Shown here piece after piece: positions 50,577-59,426 of a stretch of DNA of 64,000 nucleotides. Positions within the stretch are counted from its first letter, which is position 1, and each line of letters begins with the position of its first letter. Position numbers and translations under genes: made by a program. The notes beneath the pieces are model-generated. The model was given only the letters and a program-made list of their open reading frames with translations, searched no databases and was not told the origin of the DNA. The DNA lies in the NCBI RefSeq assembly GCF_007993035.1, contig NZ_VOOS01000001.1:744001-808000 (forward strand). The letters are read 5' to 3'. Source of the DNA: Vicingus serpentipes. GTDB lineage: Bacteria > Bacteroidota > Bacteroidia > Flavobacteriales_E > Vicingaceae.

Positions 50577-51695
50577 TTGAAAAAAAAAGAATATAAGCAA
50601 TGTACTAGATGTGTAATGGACACTAGTGATCCGTTTATCGAGTTTGATGAAGAAGGATATTGTAATCATTGTAAAGAGTTTTTTGAAAAAACAGCTAAAT
50701 TAGTTTATCAAGGAGAAGAAACTGACAAACAACTCGCTATAGAGCTTGAAAAGATTAAGCAAGATGGAAAGGGGAATCCTTACGATTGTATAATAGGAGT
50801 AAGTGGAGGTATTGATAGTAGCTATGTCCTATATAAGGCCGTTCAATTAGGATTAAGACCTTTAGCTGTTCATATGGATAATGGATGGAATTCTGAAGAG
50901 GCAGTTAAAAATATTAAGAATGTATGTAGCAAATTAGGTGTTGATTATCAAAGTTATGTTCTAGATTGGGAAGAGTTTAAAGATATACAACTTGCTTTTT
51001 TAAGAGCTTCAATAGTTGAAATGGAAATACCTACAGACACAGCTATACCTGCAGCATTGCATAAAATAGCTGCTAACAACAAAGTAAAACATGTGATTAG
51101 TGGAGGTAACTATGCTACTGAAGGGATTTTACCAAATAGTTGGTTTTACGACCCTAAAGATTTAAAACTATTAAAAAGTATTCATAGAAAATATGGTACA
51201 AAAAAATTAAAGACGTTTCCTGCTTTTGATTATAAAAAAGAGATTTATTATAAGAAGGTTAGAGGAATTAGAATATTTTATCTTTTAAATTACGTTCCTT
51301 TTTCTAAAGATGATGCGATGGCATTACTTCAAGAAAACCTTGGATGGCAGTATTATGGGGGTAAACATTATGAATCTAAGTTTACGGGCTTTATTCAATC
51401 CTATCTTCAGCCTATTAAATTTGGTGTCGACTACCGAAAAGCGACATTCTCCACACAAATATGTACTGGTGAAATAACCAGAGAAGAAGCAATTAAAGAA
51501 TTAAAAAACTTACCCTACAATGCAGAAAAAATAGATGCAGAAAAAGAATATGTCGCAAAAAAACTTGGAATTACTTTAACAGAATTTGAAGATATATTAG
51601 CACTACCCATAAAAACTTATAATGATTATCCAAACAATGAAAAACTACTTACTTTTTTATACAATACATATCGAAAATTAAAAATTAATTCTTGA
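50577..51695 (+). CDS. N-acetyl sugar amidotransferase (WbpG/PseA/LegG family)
   Basis: 372 residues from a TTG. Two CxxC pairs (C9/C12 in CTRCVMDTSDP and C29/C32 in CNHCKEF) likely bind zinc. The PP-loop ATP motif is GVSGGIDSSY (74-83), followed by GNYATEGILPNSW. The family turns an acetamido group of a sugar (for example on Leg/Pse acids or ManNAc3NAcA) into acetamidino, using ammonia from HisH/HisF-like partners, which are encoded directly upstream. Confidence 0.9.
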   Translation: MKKKEYKQCTRCVMDTSDPFIEFDEEGYCNHCKEFFEKTAKLVYQGEETDKQLAIELEKIKQDGKGNPYDCIIGVSGGIDSSYVLYKAVQLGLRPLAVHMDNGWNSEEAVKNIKNVCSKLGVDYQSYVLDWEEFKDIQLAFLRASIVEMEIPTDTAIPAALHKIAANNKVKHVISGGNYATEGILPNSWFYDPKDLKLLKSIHRKYGTKKLKTFPAFDYKKEIYYKKVRGIRIFYLLNYVPFSKDDAMALLQENLGWQYYGGKHYESKFTGFIQSYLQPIKFGVDYRKATFSTQICTGEITREEAIKELKNLPYNAEKIDAEKEYVAKKLGITLTEFEDILALPIKTYNDYPNNEKLLTFLYNTYRKLKINS

Positions 51696-51735
51696 AGAAT
51701 ATAGTTCTTATTGAACTGTGAAAAATTTATAAAAA

Positions 51736-52602
51736 ATGAAATTCCACCAGACATGTTTAATATGTTCTTCTCCTAAACTTAAAAAAATGACGGATTATAA
51801 AGATGCTTTTTTATGTAAGTGTAAAAAATGTGGATTTGTATTTTCTGTTAAAATTCCTTCTCAAAAAGATTTAAGTAGTTTTTATGATGGATATGGAGAA
51901 TATGAATATATTTCTCCAATAACAATTGCTAGATATAATGAACTACTTGATTATTTTGAAAAATATAGAGAAAATAACAACCTATTAGATATTGGTACCG
52001 GAACAGGAACTTTTTTAATTGAAGCAAAAAAAAGAGGTTGGGATGTCTATGGAACTGAGTATGGTGAAGATAAAGTAAAGTTAGGCATTCAAAATGGCAT
52101 CAAAATGGCAGATGGAGTTTTATCAACATTAAACTATACGGTTAAATTTGATGTAATCACATCATTTGAAGTTATAGAGCATATCAACAACCCATGTAAT
52201 GAGATAGAGAACATTAAAAACTTACTTAGAAAAGGAGGCGTTTTTTATATTACTACACCTAATTTTAACTCGCTAAGTAGAAGATATTTAAAAAATAAAT
52301 GGCAGCAAATATTTTATCCAGAACATTTATCTTATTATTCAGTAAAAACACTATCAAAAGTTTTAAAAGATTGTTCTCTAATACCAATAAAAGCGAAAAC
52401 TACAGGTATTAGCTTAACAGTTTATAAAAAAAGTAAAGGTGCCAACATCTCTCTTGGAAATTCTGATGATTCTGATGATGAAATATTAAGAAATAAAATA
52501 GAAACTAGTTTTGTTTTAGCAATTATAAAGGACTTAATAAATTCTATTCTTTCTTTCTTTCGATTAGGTGACACCATAAAAATTTTTGCAGTAAAAAAAT
52601 AA
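51736..52602 (+). CDS. Class I SAM-dependent methyltransferase with zinc ribbon
   Basis: 288 residues. An N-terminal four-cysteine zinc ribbon (CLICSSPKLKK, CKCKKCGFVFS) is followed by a Rossmann SAM domain: NLLDIGTGTGTFLIEA (about 78-93), VITSFEVIEHINNP and GGVFYITTPNFNSLSRRYL. This is the arrangement of methyltransferases in polysaccharide loci. It is 41 nt after the amidotransferase gene, same direction. The substrate is unknown. Confidence 0.85.
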   Translation: MKFHQTCLICSSPKLKKMTDYKDAFLCKCKKCGFVFSVKIPSQKDLSSFYDGYGEYEYISPITIARYNELLDYFEKYRENNNLLDIGTGTGTFLIEAKKRGWDVYGTEYGEDKVKLGIQNGIKMADGVLSTLNYTVKFDVITSFEVIEHINNPCNEIENIKNLLRKGGVFYITTPNFNSLSRRYLKNKWQQIFYPEHLSYYSVKTLSKVLKDCSLIPIKAKTTGISLTVYKKSKGANISLGNSDDSDDEILRNKIETSFVLAIIKDLINSILSFFRLGDTIKIFAVKK

Positions 52603-52606
52603 CTCC

Positions 52607-54469
52607 ATGTGTGGAATAACCGGCTTTGTTTCTCAAAAATTCAATATTGAACATTTGTACAAAATGACTCGCTCTATAAAGCATAGAGGTCCAGATACAG
52701 AGGGTTATTTTTATGATGAATCTTCATCCATTGGATTAGGACACCGAAGATTAAGCATTCTTGATTTATCAGAACACGCGAATCAACCCATGACATCGCA
52801 TTGTGAAAGGTATGTAATTGTGTTTAATGGCGAAGTCTATAATTACAAAGAAATAGCAAAAAATATTGAAAGAACATGGAGAACTACTTCTGATACAGAA
52901 ATAATACTAGAAGCATTTGTTGAATATGGAGAAGATTTTGTACATCATTTAAATGGAATGTTTGCTATTGCGATATTAGATAAAACTGAAAACAAACTTT
53001 ATCTATTTAGAGATCGATTTGGAATAAAACCATTGCTGTATTTTTTTGACGGAAAAACTTTTGCCTTTGCTTCTGAATTAAAAGCTTTGTTATCGTTAAA
53101 CCTCCCTAAAATTTTAAACAAAAAAGCAATTAAAGATTATTTGTTTTTAGAATATATCCCACAGGAACAAACAGTTTTTAATCATTACTTTAAATTAAAA
53201 CCAGGCCATTATTTAATTTTAAAAAAAGGTAGGGAGACAGAAATTAAACAGTACTATGACATCATAGATAAACTAAAACCAAACACTTCCATATCAGAAG
53301 AAGAAGCGATAGCTAAATTAAAAGAAAAACTAGCTCAATCTATTGATTTAAGAAAAATTAGTGACGTTCCTATAGGTTCTTTTTTGAGCGGAGGAACCGA
53401 CAGTTCTTTAATTTGCTCTATATTTCAAGAAATAAACTCTGTTCCTATAGAAACTTTTAATATAGGATTTGACATCACTCAATACGACGAGTCCGGTTTT
53501 GCTAAGAGAGTTTCTGAAGTCTTAAAAACTAACCATCATTATCAATTAGTAAATGATGCTGAGGCAAAAAAACATATTGAATTTATTGTAGATTATTATG
53601 ATGAACCTTTTGCTGTTCCATCTGTTATCCCTACCTCAATTCTCTCTAAAAAAACAAAAGAACATGTAACTGTTGCTTTCAGTGGGGATGGAGGAGATGA
53701 ATTATTTATGGGGTACGGATATTATAACTGGCATACAAGAATTGAAAAATTAAAAAAATTAGGAGGGAAGTCAGCTGTTAAACTAGCTTCAATATTGTTG
53801 AGTACATTAAATAATAAAAATAAAAGAGCTGCAAGGGTAATGGATATTCCTGATTTTGAAAACAACTGGATGCATATATGGTCGCAAGAGCAATATATGT
53901 TTACCGAAAAAGAAATTACTCAACTTTTTAATGAGCCTTATAAGCATACCTCAACATTCCAGAATTGGCAAAAAATTGATGCCTTACCTATACATCCTTT
54001 TGAAAAAATATCACTATTTGATATCCAAAATTATTTATCTAATGATTTACTTCATAAAATAGATATAGCCTCCATGAGTTCTGGATTGGAAGTTAGAGTT
54101 CCTATGTTAGATCACAACTTTGTTGAGTTTGCAATTAATCTTCCTATGAATTTAAAAATAAAAGACGGAGAACAAAAGTATTTACTTAAGAAATTATTAT
54201 CTAGCTATTTACCTAAAGAGTTAGTCTATCGACAAAAATGGGGATTCCCTGCCCCTATCGGATATTGGTTGAAAACTGATTTATCTTATTTGATTGATGA
54301 TTACTTAAATAAAGAAATCGTAGAACAAATAGGTTTATTTAATTTCAATTATATTGAAAAATTAGTACATGAATTTAAATCTGGGTCTGATTTCCATTAT
54401 AAAAGGCTATGGGCTTTAATTTACTTTAACATGTGGTATAATCGATGGTATATATCCAAAATTGAATAA
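52607..54469 (+). CDS. asnB: Asparagine synthase (glutamine-hydrolysing) homologue
   Basis: 620 residues. N-terminal glutaminase domain starting MCGITGF (nucleophile C2 after Met removal) and GHRRLSILDLS. Synthetase domain with the PP-loop SGGTDSSL (about 263-270) and AFSGDGGDELFMGYGYY. In polysaccharide loci such homologues often amidate a sugar carboxylate rather than make asparagine, so either role is possible. Start at the only sensible ATG. Convergent with the membrane protein gene, 3 nt apart. Confidence 0.88.
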   Translation: MCGITGFVSQKFNIEHLYKMTRSIKHRGPDTEGYFYDESSSIGLGHRRLSILDLSEHANQPMTSHCERYVIVFNGEVYNYKEIAKNIERTWRTTSDTEIILEAFVEYGEDFVHHLNGMFAIAILDKTENKLYLFRDRFGIKPLLYFFDGKTFAFASELKALLSLNLPKILNKKAIKDYLFLEYIPQEQTVFNHYFKLKPGHYLILKKGRETEIKQYYDIIDKLKPNTSISEEEAIAKLKEKLAQSIDLRKISDVPIGSFLSGGTDSSLICSIFQEINSVPIETFNIGFDITQYDESGFAKRVSEVLKTNHHYQLVNDAEAKKHIEFIVDYYDEPFAVPSVIPTSILSKKTKEHVTVAFSGDGGDELFMGYGYYNWHTRIEKLKKLGGKSAVKLASILLSTLNNKNKRAARVMDIPDFENNWMHIWSQEQYMFTEKEITQLFNEPYKHTSTFQNWQKIDALPIHPFEKISLFDIQNYLSNDLLHKIDIASMSSGLEVRVPMLDHNFVEFAINLPMNLKIKDGEQKYLLKKLLSSYLPKELVYRQKWGFPAPIGYWLKTDLSYLIDDYLNKEIVEQIGLFNFNYIEKLVHEFKSGSDFHYKRLWALIYFNMWYNRWYISKIE

Positions 54470-54472
54470 TTC

Positions 54473-55819
54473 TTATCTTTTTTGTTTTTTTTCATTTTTT
54501 GCAATTTGATATATTAAAAAAAGAGAAGAAAAATAAAATGGAATAAGTGGAATTTTATAACGAACTAATGCCCCAAAATTTGCAGTAGCAATACCCACTC
54601 CGAATGCAAACATAATACTAAATACTATCGAATATAAAATAAGTGGATCATTTTTTATTATTTGAATCATTTTATAGGGTCTAATTTTCATTATAACTAC
54701 AATAGTAAAAATTAACAAAATAAAATTTTCTAAAGCTGAAAGAGCCATTAAAATGTTTCCAATCTCACTTAGGAATGGCCTGTAAAGCGTAGTAAAAATT
54801 GCTAGTGGCCCTATTCTCAATAAACTACTAATTGACCCATCAATTTCTCCTAAATTATAATTATTACTTCCATATTGACTTTCACGAAGCAAATCTTCTT
54901 GTGTAATCTTAGCTTTCTGAATTGCAGAATCAAAATCTCCATAGTCACCCATGGAATCACCTATATTACTAAATAAAACAACTCCTGAAAATGTCAATCC
55001 TATTAGCAAAATAGGCATTATAACAACTTTTATAAAGCTCGATTTAACATTTTGCATATATGATTGATTTAACCAAAGAAGCATACAAGGAATCATACAA
55101 CTTATAACATATGGCTTTATGTTAAGAATAATTATAAAGTTCATAACCAAAAACAAGAAATTAATTAAAACCTTACTTCGATTAATAAATATTCTATAAA
55201 AATTATACGTAAACCAACATGTAGCGCCAACAATATATGTATCTTTCATAATCCCTGAACCCCAAAAAATAAAGCTTGGCATAAATAAAATTGATATAGC
55301 TAAAAATTTAATATTTTCTTTATAAAAATGAGTAAACAACATGAATAATTTCCAAATACCGATATACGATAATGAGCTAACTATCAAAGTTGTAGGTATG
55401 TAAGTTCTAAAACTAAAGAAAGTTAATATTGAAGTATATCTAGCCACAGTATAAGTATTTGGATCTCGCCAGACATAATTATGGGGCCATCCAGTATCTA
55501 TGTTAAAATAAGTGTGATTTTCAGGGGTTAAATTATTCATAAGAATAGAAAACGCAGCTGAAGGTTCTTTAAAAAATAACCTTCCTAAAGAGCACGCGTC
55601 TAAAAAATAAGAATGAGTATCTCCTCCATCATAATAAAAAACATATACTAAAGCAAATGCAATTCCTCCTAACAACTTGAATGTTAAGCCTGCCAAAAAA
55701 TATTTATACTCCGATTTTTTTTTTATTTGTGTATTTTTGATAATATATCCAATTACACATATAACTAATATGTATATAGGCGTAAGAAAAAAATCCCATA
55801 TAGAAAGTACTGTATCCAA
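54473..55819 (-). CDS. Polytopic membrane protein of unknown function (paralogue 1)
   Basis: 448 residues with about ten hydrophobic segments; inner membrane. Contains FYYDGGDTHSYF, WGSGIMKDT, NYNLGEIDGSISSLL, FTTLYRPFLSEIGN and ATANFGALVRYKIPLIPF. The same landmarks occur in order in the protein at 58137-59423, so the two are paralogues. The acidic-glycine loop between TM segments and the location make a Wzy-like polymerase or a GT-C type sugar transferase possible; neither can be shown here. Encoded opposite to the flanking glycosyltransferase genes. Confidence 0.75.
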   Translation of the reverse strand: MDTVLSIWDFFLTPIYILVICVIGYIIKNTQIKKKSEYKYFLAGLTFKLLGGIAFALVYVFYYDGGDTHSYFLDACSLGRLFFKEPSAAFSILMNNLTPENHTYFNIDTGWPHNYVWRDPNTYTVARYTSILTFFSFRTYIPTTLIVSSLSYIGIWKLFMLFTHFYKENIKFLAISILFMPSFIFWGSGIMKDTYIVGATCWFTYNFYRIFINRSKVLINFLFLVMNFIIILNIKPYVISCMIPCMLLWLNQSYMQNVKSSFIKVVIMPILLIGLTFSGVVLFSNIGDSMGDYGDFDSAIQKAKITQEDLLRESQYGSNNYNLGEIDGSISSLLRIGPLAIFTTLYRPFLSEIGNILMALSALENFILLIFTIVVIMKIRPYKMIQIIKNDPLILYSIVFSIMFAFGVGIATANFGALVRYKIPLIPFYFSSLFLIYQIAKNEKKQKR

Positions 55820-55850
55820 ATTTTAATAAAATTAAGTCAAATCTAATAAA

Positions 55851-57071
55851 ATGAAAGTACTTTATATTACTTATGATGGATTAACTGATCCATTAGGTCA
55901 ATCACAAGTTTTACCTTATGTAATTGGTTTAGCAAAAAAGGGGCATGACTTTACAATTTTATCATGCGACAAACCTATTAATTATCAAAAGAATAATTCA
56001 TTAATTCAAAAGATTTGTGATACAAATAATATTAAATGGGAGTCAGTAAAATACTCAAATAAAATTCCTGTTATTTCTTCAGTTTGGAACATTCTTAAAT
56101 TAAACATCAAAACAAAAAAATTAATTACAACTCATCAATATAAAATTCTTCATTGTAGAAGTTATCTATCATCATTAATAGGATTAGCATTTAAGCAAAA
56201 AGTTAATATTAAATTAATTTTTGACATGAGAGGTTTCTGGGCTGACGAACGAATAGAAGGAGGTATTTGGGGTTTGAACAATCCTATTTTTAATAAAATT
56301 TACAATTATTTTAAGAAGAAAGAAATTGAATTTATTAAATACTCTGACCAAATTATAAGTTTAACTGAAACCGGCAAAACGGAAATCTTAGCTTGGAATA
56401 TTAATAACATAAACCCTAACAAAATACAAGTAATTCCATGTGCTGCCGACTATAAGTTATTTACTTTAAACTCCATTGACAAGAAAAAAATTGCTAAACA
56501 AAATTTAATGTTAAACGAAAATACTTTTGTTGTTTCTTATATTGGATCTATTGGAACATGGTATTTGTTAGATGAAATGCTAGAGTTTTACAGCTATTTA
56601 AAAACAACAAAATCTGATTGTAAATTTTTATTTTTGACACCTGATGACAAACAAATCATTCTCAATCATGGAGAAAAATATGGATTAACTCCTAATGATT
56701 TTATTGTAAAATTTTCTCCTAGAGCTGATTTACCCAAATATGCATCAGCATCAGACATAAGCATTTTCTTTATCAAGCCATCCTTTTCAAAAAAGGCAAG
56801 TTCTCCTACTAAAATGGGTGAATTGATGGCTATGGGAATACCCATCATATGCAATAATAATGTTGGAGATGTTGAATTAATAATAAACAAAACAAAATCC
56901 GGCTATTGCTTGAATGATTTTTCTCCAGATTCATATAAAATTGCTATTGAGCAGATTAATAATTTAATGAATATAAACCCCTCTGAGATAAGAGAGAAAT
57001 CAAAAGAATTCTATGATTTAGAAAAAGGCATAACTTTGTACAATGATGTTTATGAGAAATTATCATCGTAA
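55851..57071 (+). CDS. Glycosyltransferase, GT4-like
   Basis: 406 residues. MKVLYITYDGLTDPLGQSQVLPYVIGLAKKGHDFTILSC at the N-terminus and FDMRGFWADERIEGGIW are typical of a GT4 subgroup in capsule and O-antigen loci. The donor half has VSYIGSIGTWYLLDEML and FFIKPSFSKKASSPTKMGELMAMGIPIICNNNVGD. It starts 31 bp from the divergent membrane gene, so the two promoters overlap in this short gap. Confidence 0.88.
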   Translation: MKVLYITYDGLTDPLGQSQVLPYVIGLAKKGHDFTILSCDKPINYQKNNSLIQKICDTNNIKWESVKYSNKIPVISSVWNILKLNIKTKKLITTHQYKILHCRSYLSSLIGLAFKQKVNIKLIFDMRGFWADERIEGGIWGLNNPIFNKIYNYFKKKEIEFIKYSDQIISLTETGKTEILAWNINNINPNKIQVIPCAADYKLFTLNSIDKKKIAKQNLMLNENTFVVSYIGSIGTWYLLDEMLEFYSYLKTTKSDCKFLFLTPDDKQIILNHGEKYGLTPNDFIVKFSPRADLPKYASASDISIFFIKPSFSKKASSPTKMGELMAMGIPIICNNNVGDVELIINKTKSGYCLNDFSPDSYKIAIEQINNLMNINPSEIREKSKEFYDLEKGITLYNDVYEKLSS

Positions 57072-57080
57072 AATATTTTT

Positions 57081-58163
57081 ATGAGTAAGAAAGTATTAGT
57101 TATTACAAACCATAGAAAAAATAGATCTCCTGGTCAAAGATTTAGATTCGAACAATATCTTGATTTTTTAGAAGAAAATGGATTCGAAATTACAATATCA
57201 TTTTTATTAAACGAAAAAGATGACAAACATTTTTACAATAAATCATTTCCAATTATTAAAGCCATCATTTTATTAAAATCTTTTATTAAAAGATATATTG
57301 AGGCTAAGACATATAATAATTATGATATCATTTTTGTTTATAGAGAAGCTTTTTTTACTGGTTCTACTATTTTTGAAAAGAAGATAGCTAAATCAAAGGC
57401 TAAATTTATTTTTGATTTTGATGATGCAATTTGGCTTCATGATGTTTCTGAGGGTAATAAAAAATGGGGATGGCTTAAAAAGCCTGAAAAAACCATTGAA
57501 ATTATACAATTGTCAGATATGGTTTTTGCCGGAAATAAATATTTAGTAGATTTTTCTAAAAAATATAATTCTAATGTTGTCTTAATTCCCACAACAATAG
57601 ATACAAATTATCATATACCTGAAATTAAAGCAAAAACAAAAAATCAAATATGCATAGGATGGACTGGCTCATCTACAACTTTAAAATATTTCGAAAATTT
57701 CATACCAACTCTGGAAAAAATAAGTACTAAATACCCAGGTATAATAAATTTTAAAGTAATTGTTGATTTAAAAAAGACTTACCCAACATTGAATATAACA
57801 ACTACCCTATGGAATCTCGAAAAAGAAATAGAAGATTTAAATAAAATTGATATTGGAATTATGCCTTTACCTAATGACAAATGGACAAAAGGTAAATGTG
57901 GGTTTAAAGGTTTGCAATATATGTCACTTGTAATTCCTACAATAATGTCTCCTATTGGTGTAAATACTGAAATAATTAATGATGGTATAAATGGATTTCT
58001 AGCCTCAACTGAAGAGGAATGGATTAGTAAAATCTCGTTGTTAATAGAATCAGTTGAATTGAGAAATCAAATTGGAAAAGCTGGATTTGAAACAATAAAA
58101 AATAAATACTCTATTGAAGCCAATAAAAAAAAGTATTTAGACAGCTTCAACTCCCTTCTTTAA
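57081..58163 (+). CDS. Glycosyltransferase, GT4-like
   Basis: 360 residues. ITNHRKNRSPGQRFRFEQYLDFLEENGFEI at the N-terminus, then FDFDDAIW, VDFSKKYNSNVVLIPTTID, IGWTGSSTTLKYFENFIPTLEKI and MPLPNDKWTKGKCGFKGLQYMSLVIPTIMSPIGVNTEII. It is 9 nt after the previous glycosyltransferase gene, in the same operon. Its 3' end overlaps the second membrane protein gene by 27 nt, convergently. Confidence 0.88.
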   Translation: MSKKVLVITNHRKNRSPGQRFRFEQYLDFLEENGFEITISFLLNEKDDKHFYNKSFPIIKAIILLKSFIKRYIEAKTYNNYDIIFVYREAFFTGSTIFEKKIAKSKAKFIFDFDDAIWLHDVSEGNKKWGWLKKPEKTIEIIQLSDMVFAGNKYLVDFSKKYNSNVVLIPTTIDTNYHIPEIKAKTKNQICIGWTGSSTTLKYFENFIPTLEKISTKYPGIINFKVIVDLKKTYPTLNITTTLWNLEKEIEDLNKIDIGIMPLPNDKWTKGKCGFKGLQYMSLVIPTIMSPIGVNTEIINDGINGFLASTEEEWISKISLLIESVELRNQIGKAGFETIKNKYSIEANKKKYLDSFNSLL

Positions 58164-59423
58164 TGAGCTAGCTAAATACAATAAGCTAGCTATGTAAAAA
58201 GGGATTAAGGGTACTCGATACCTTGACAAAGCTCCAAAACTATATGAGGTCATCCCTACCACATAAGACAAAATAAAAACAAACAACAACAAGAAAATAA
58301 CAACTTGTTTACTTTTTATTGTTTCTATTAATTTTAATCTACAATTAATCATTGTATAGATGAATAAAATTAAAAGTAAAAAACTTTCTACAGCTGTTTC
58401 TAAAATAAAAACATTTGACACTTCCCAAAAAAATGGCCTATACAAAGCTGTAAATATAGCTTGTGGAGATTTTAATAATAAATTAAAAAACCCATAGTTC
58501 ATTTCCCCTAAATTATAACCATAATCAGTATTTAAAGCGTGGTACGTATGAAAATCTTTTAGACGAATTAAGGAATGATTCCATAATTTAAAATCATTTA
58601 AAAACTCAAAACCTACACCTATTAGAACAAATAAGACGGCTGATACAAACAAAACGTTATGAATTAAATAAGCTCTTTTTTTTATTATTAAAATAAGGAG
58701 GTAAATAAAATAAGCTAATCCTAAACATATTAAAATATAAACTTTCAGCCAAAACAAGATTAATACAGATAATCCAATCAACAAACAATTAGTTATTTTT
58801 TTGAATGAAATTTCTATTGACAAAAAATAAAATAACACTCCAAGTGCAGAAAAACAAAGAGTATCTTTCATAATTCCAGATGTCCAAAATAAAACGGAAG
58901 GAATAAAAAGTATAAAAATAGTAGTCAAATTTGACAAAGGATTAAATACTTTCTCAAACCCCATATACATCAACCATGTCCCCACAAAAGCGACATAACA
59001 AAATAACATTGAACTCAACCAGAACGAATTAAACGTAACAACATTAAATATAGATGTTATTTTCATCATAAAAATAGAACTGTTATCCCCCCTAAATCCG
59101 CAAGTACCACACACTCCTTTAAGGTTTTCAATCATATTTTGAGAGTCTGAAAAAATCAACTTAAAATAAGCAGAGGGCGATTCTATGAATTTATTAAACA
59201 ACATTCCCCCTCCTTTGTAAAACACAAATGTATCTCCCGAATTTTCATGAAAAAAATTGAATAAAATAAATGCTATTAATCCCAAAATTTTAGCATAAAA
59301 AAGCAAAAGAAAAAAAGGGGAGTCTATTTTATATTTTCTCTTAAAATAATTAACTCCATAAACACCAATAGCTAGCAATAAAATACATAAAAAAATATCT
59401 ATCCATGTAATTTCAGGAAGCAT
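58137..59423 (-). CDS. Polytopic membrane protein of unknown function (paralogue 2)
   Basis: 428 residues, about ten membrane segments. Shares with the protein at 54473-55819 the landmarks GDTFVFYKGG, WTSGIMKDT, YGYNLGEMNYGFFNLLL, FTALYRPFFWEVSN and TSYSFGALSRYRVPLIPF. An extra cysteine-rich loop (VCGTCGFRGDN) appears near residue 105. Possible polymerase or lipid-linked sugar transferase; function not known. It is 3 nt after the aminotransferase gene, so the two are co-transcribed. Confidence 0.75.
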   Translation of the reverse strand: MLPEITWIDIFLCILLLAIGVYGVNYFKRKYKIDSPFFLLLFYAKILGLIAFILFNFFHENSGDTFVFYKGGGMLFNKFIESPSAYFKLIFSDSQNMIENLKGVCGTCGFRGDNSSIFMMKITSIFNVVTFNSFWLSSMLFCYVAFVGTWLMYMGFEKVFNPLSNLTTIFILFIPSVLFWTSGIMKDTLCFSALGVLFYFLSIEISFKKITNCLLIGLSVLILFWLKVYILICLGLAYFIYLLILIIKKRAYLIHNVLFVSAVLFVLIGVGFEFLNDFKLWNHSLIRLKDFHTYHALNTDYGYNLGEMNYGFFNLLLKSPQAIFTALYRPFFWEVSNVFILETAVESFLLLILFIYTMINCRLKLIETIKSKQVVIFLLLFVFILSYVVGMTSYSFGALSRYRVPLIPFYIASLLYLASSLKKGVEAV

Positions 59424-59426
59424 AAC

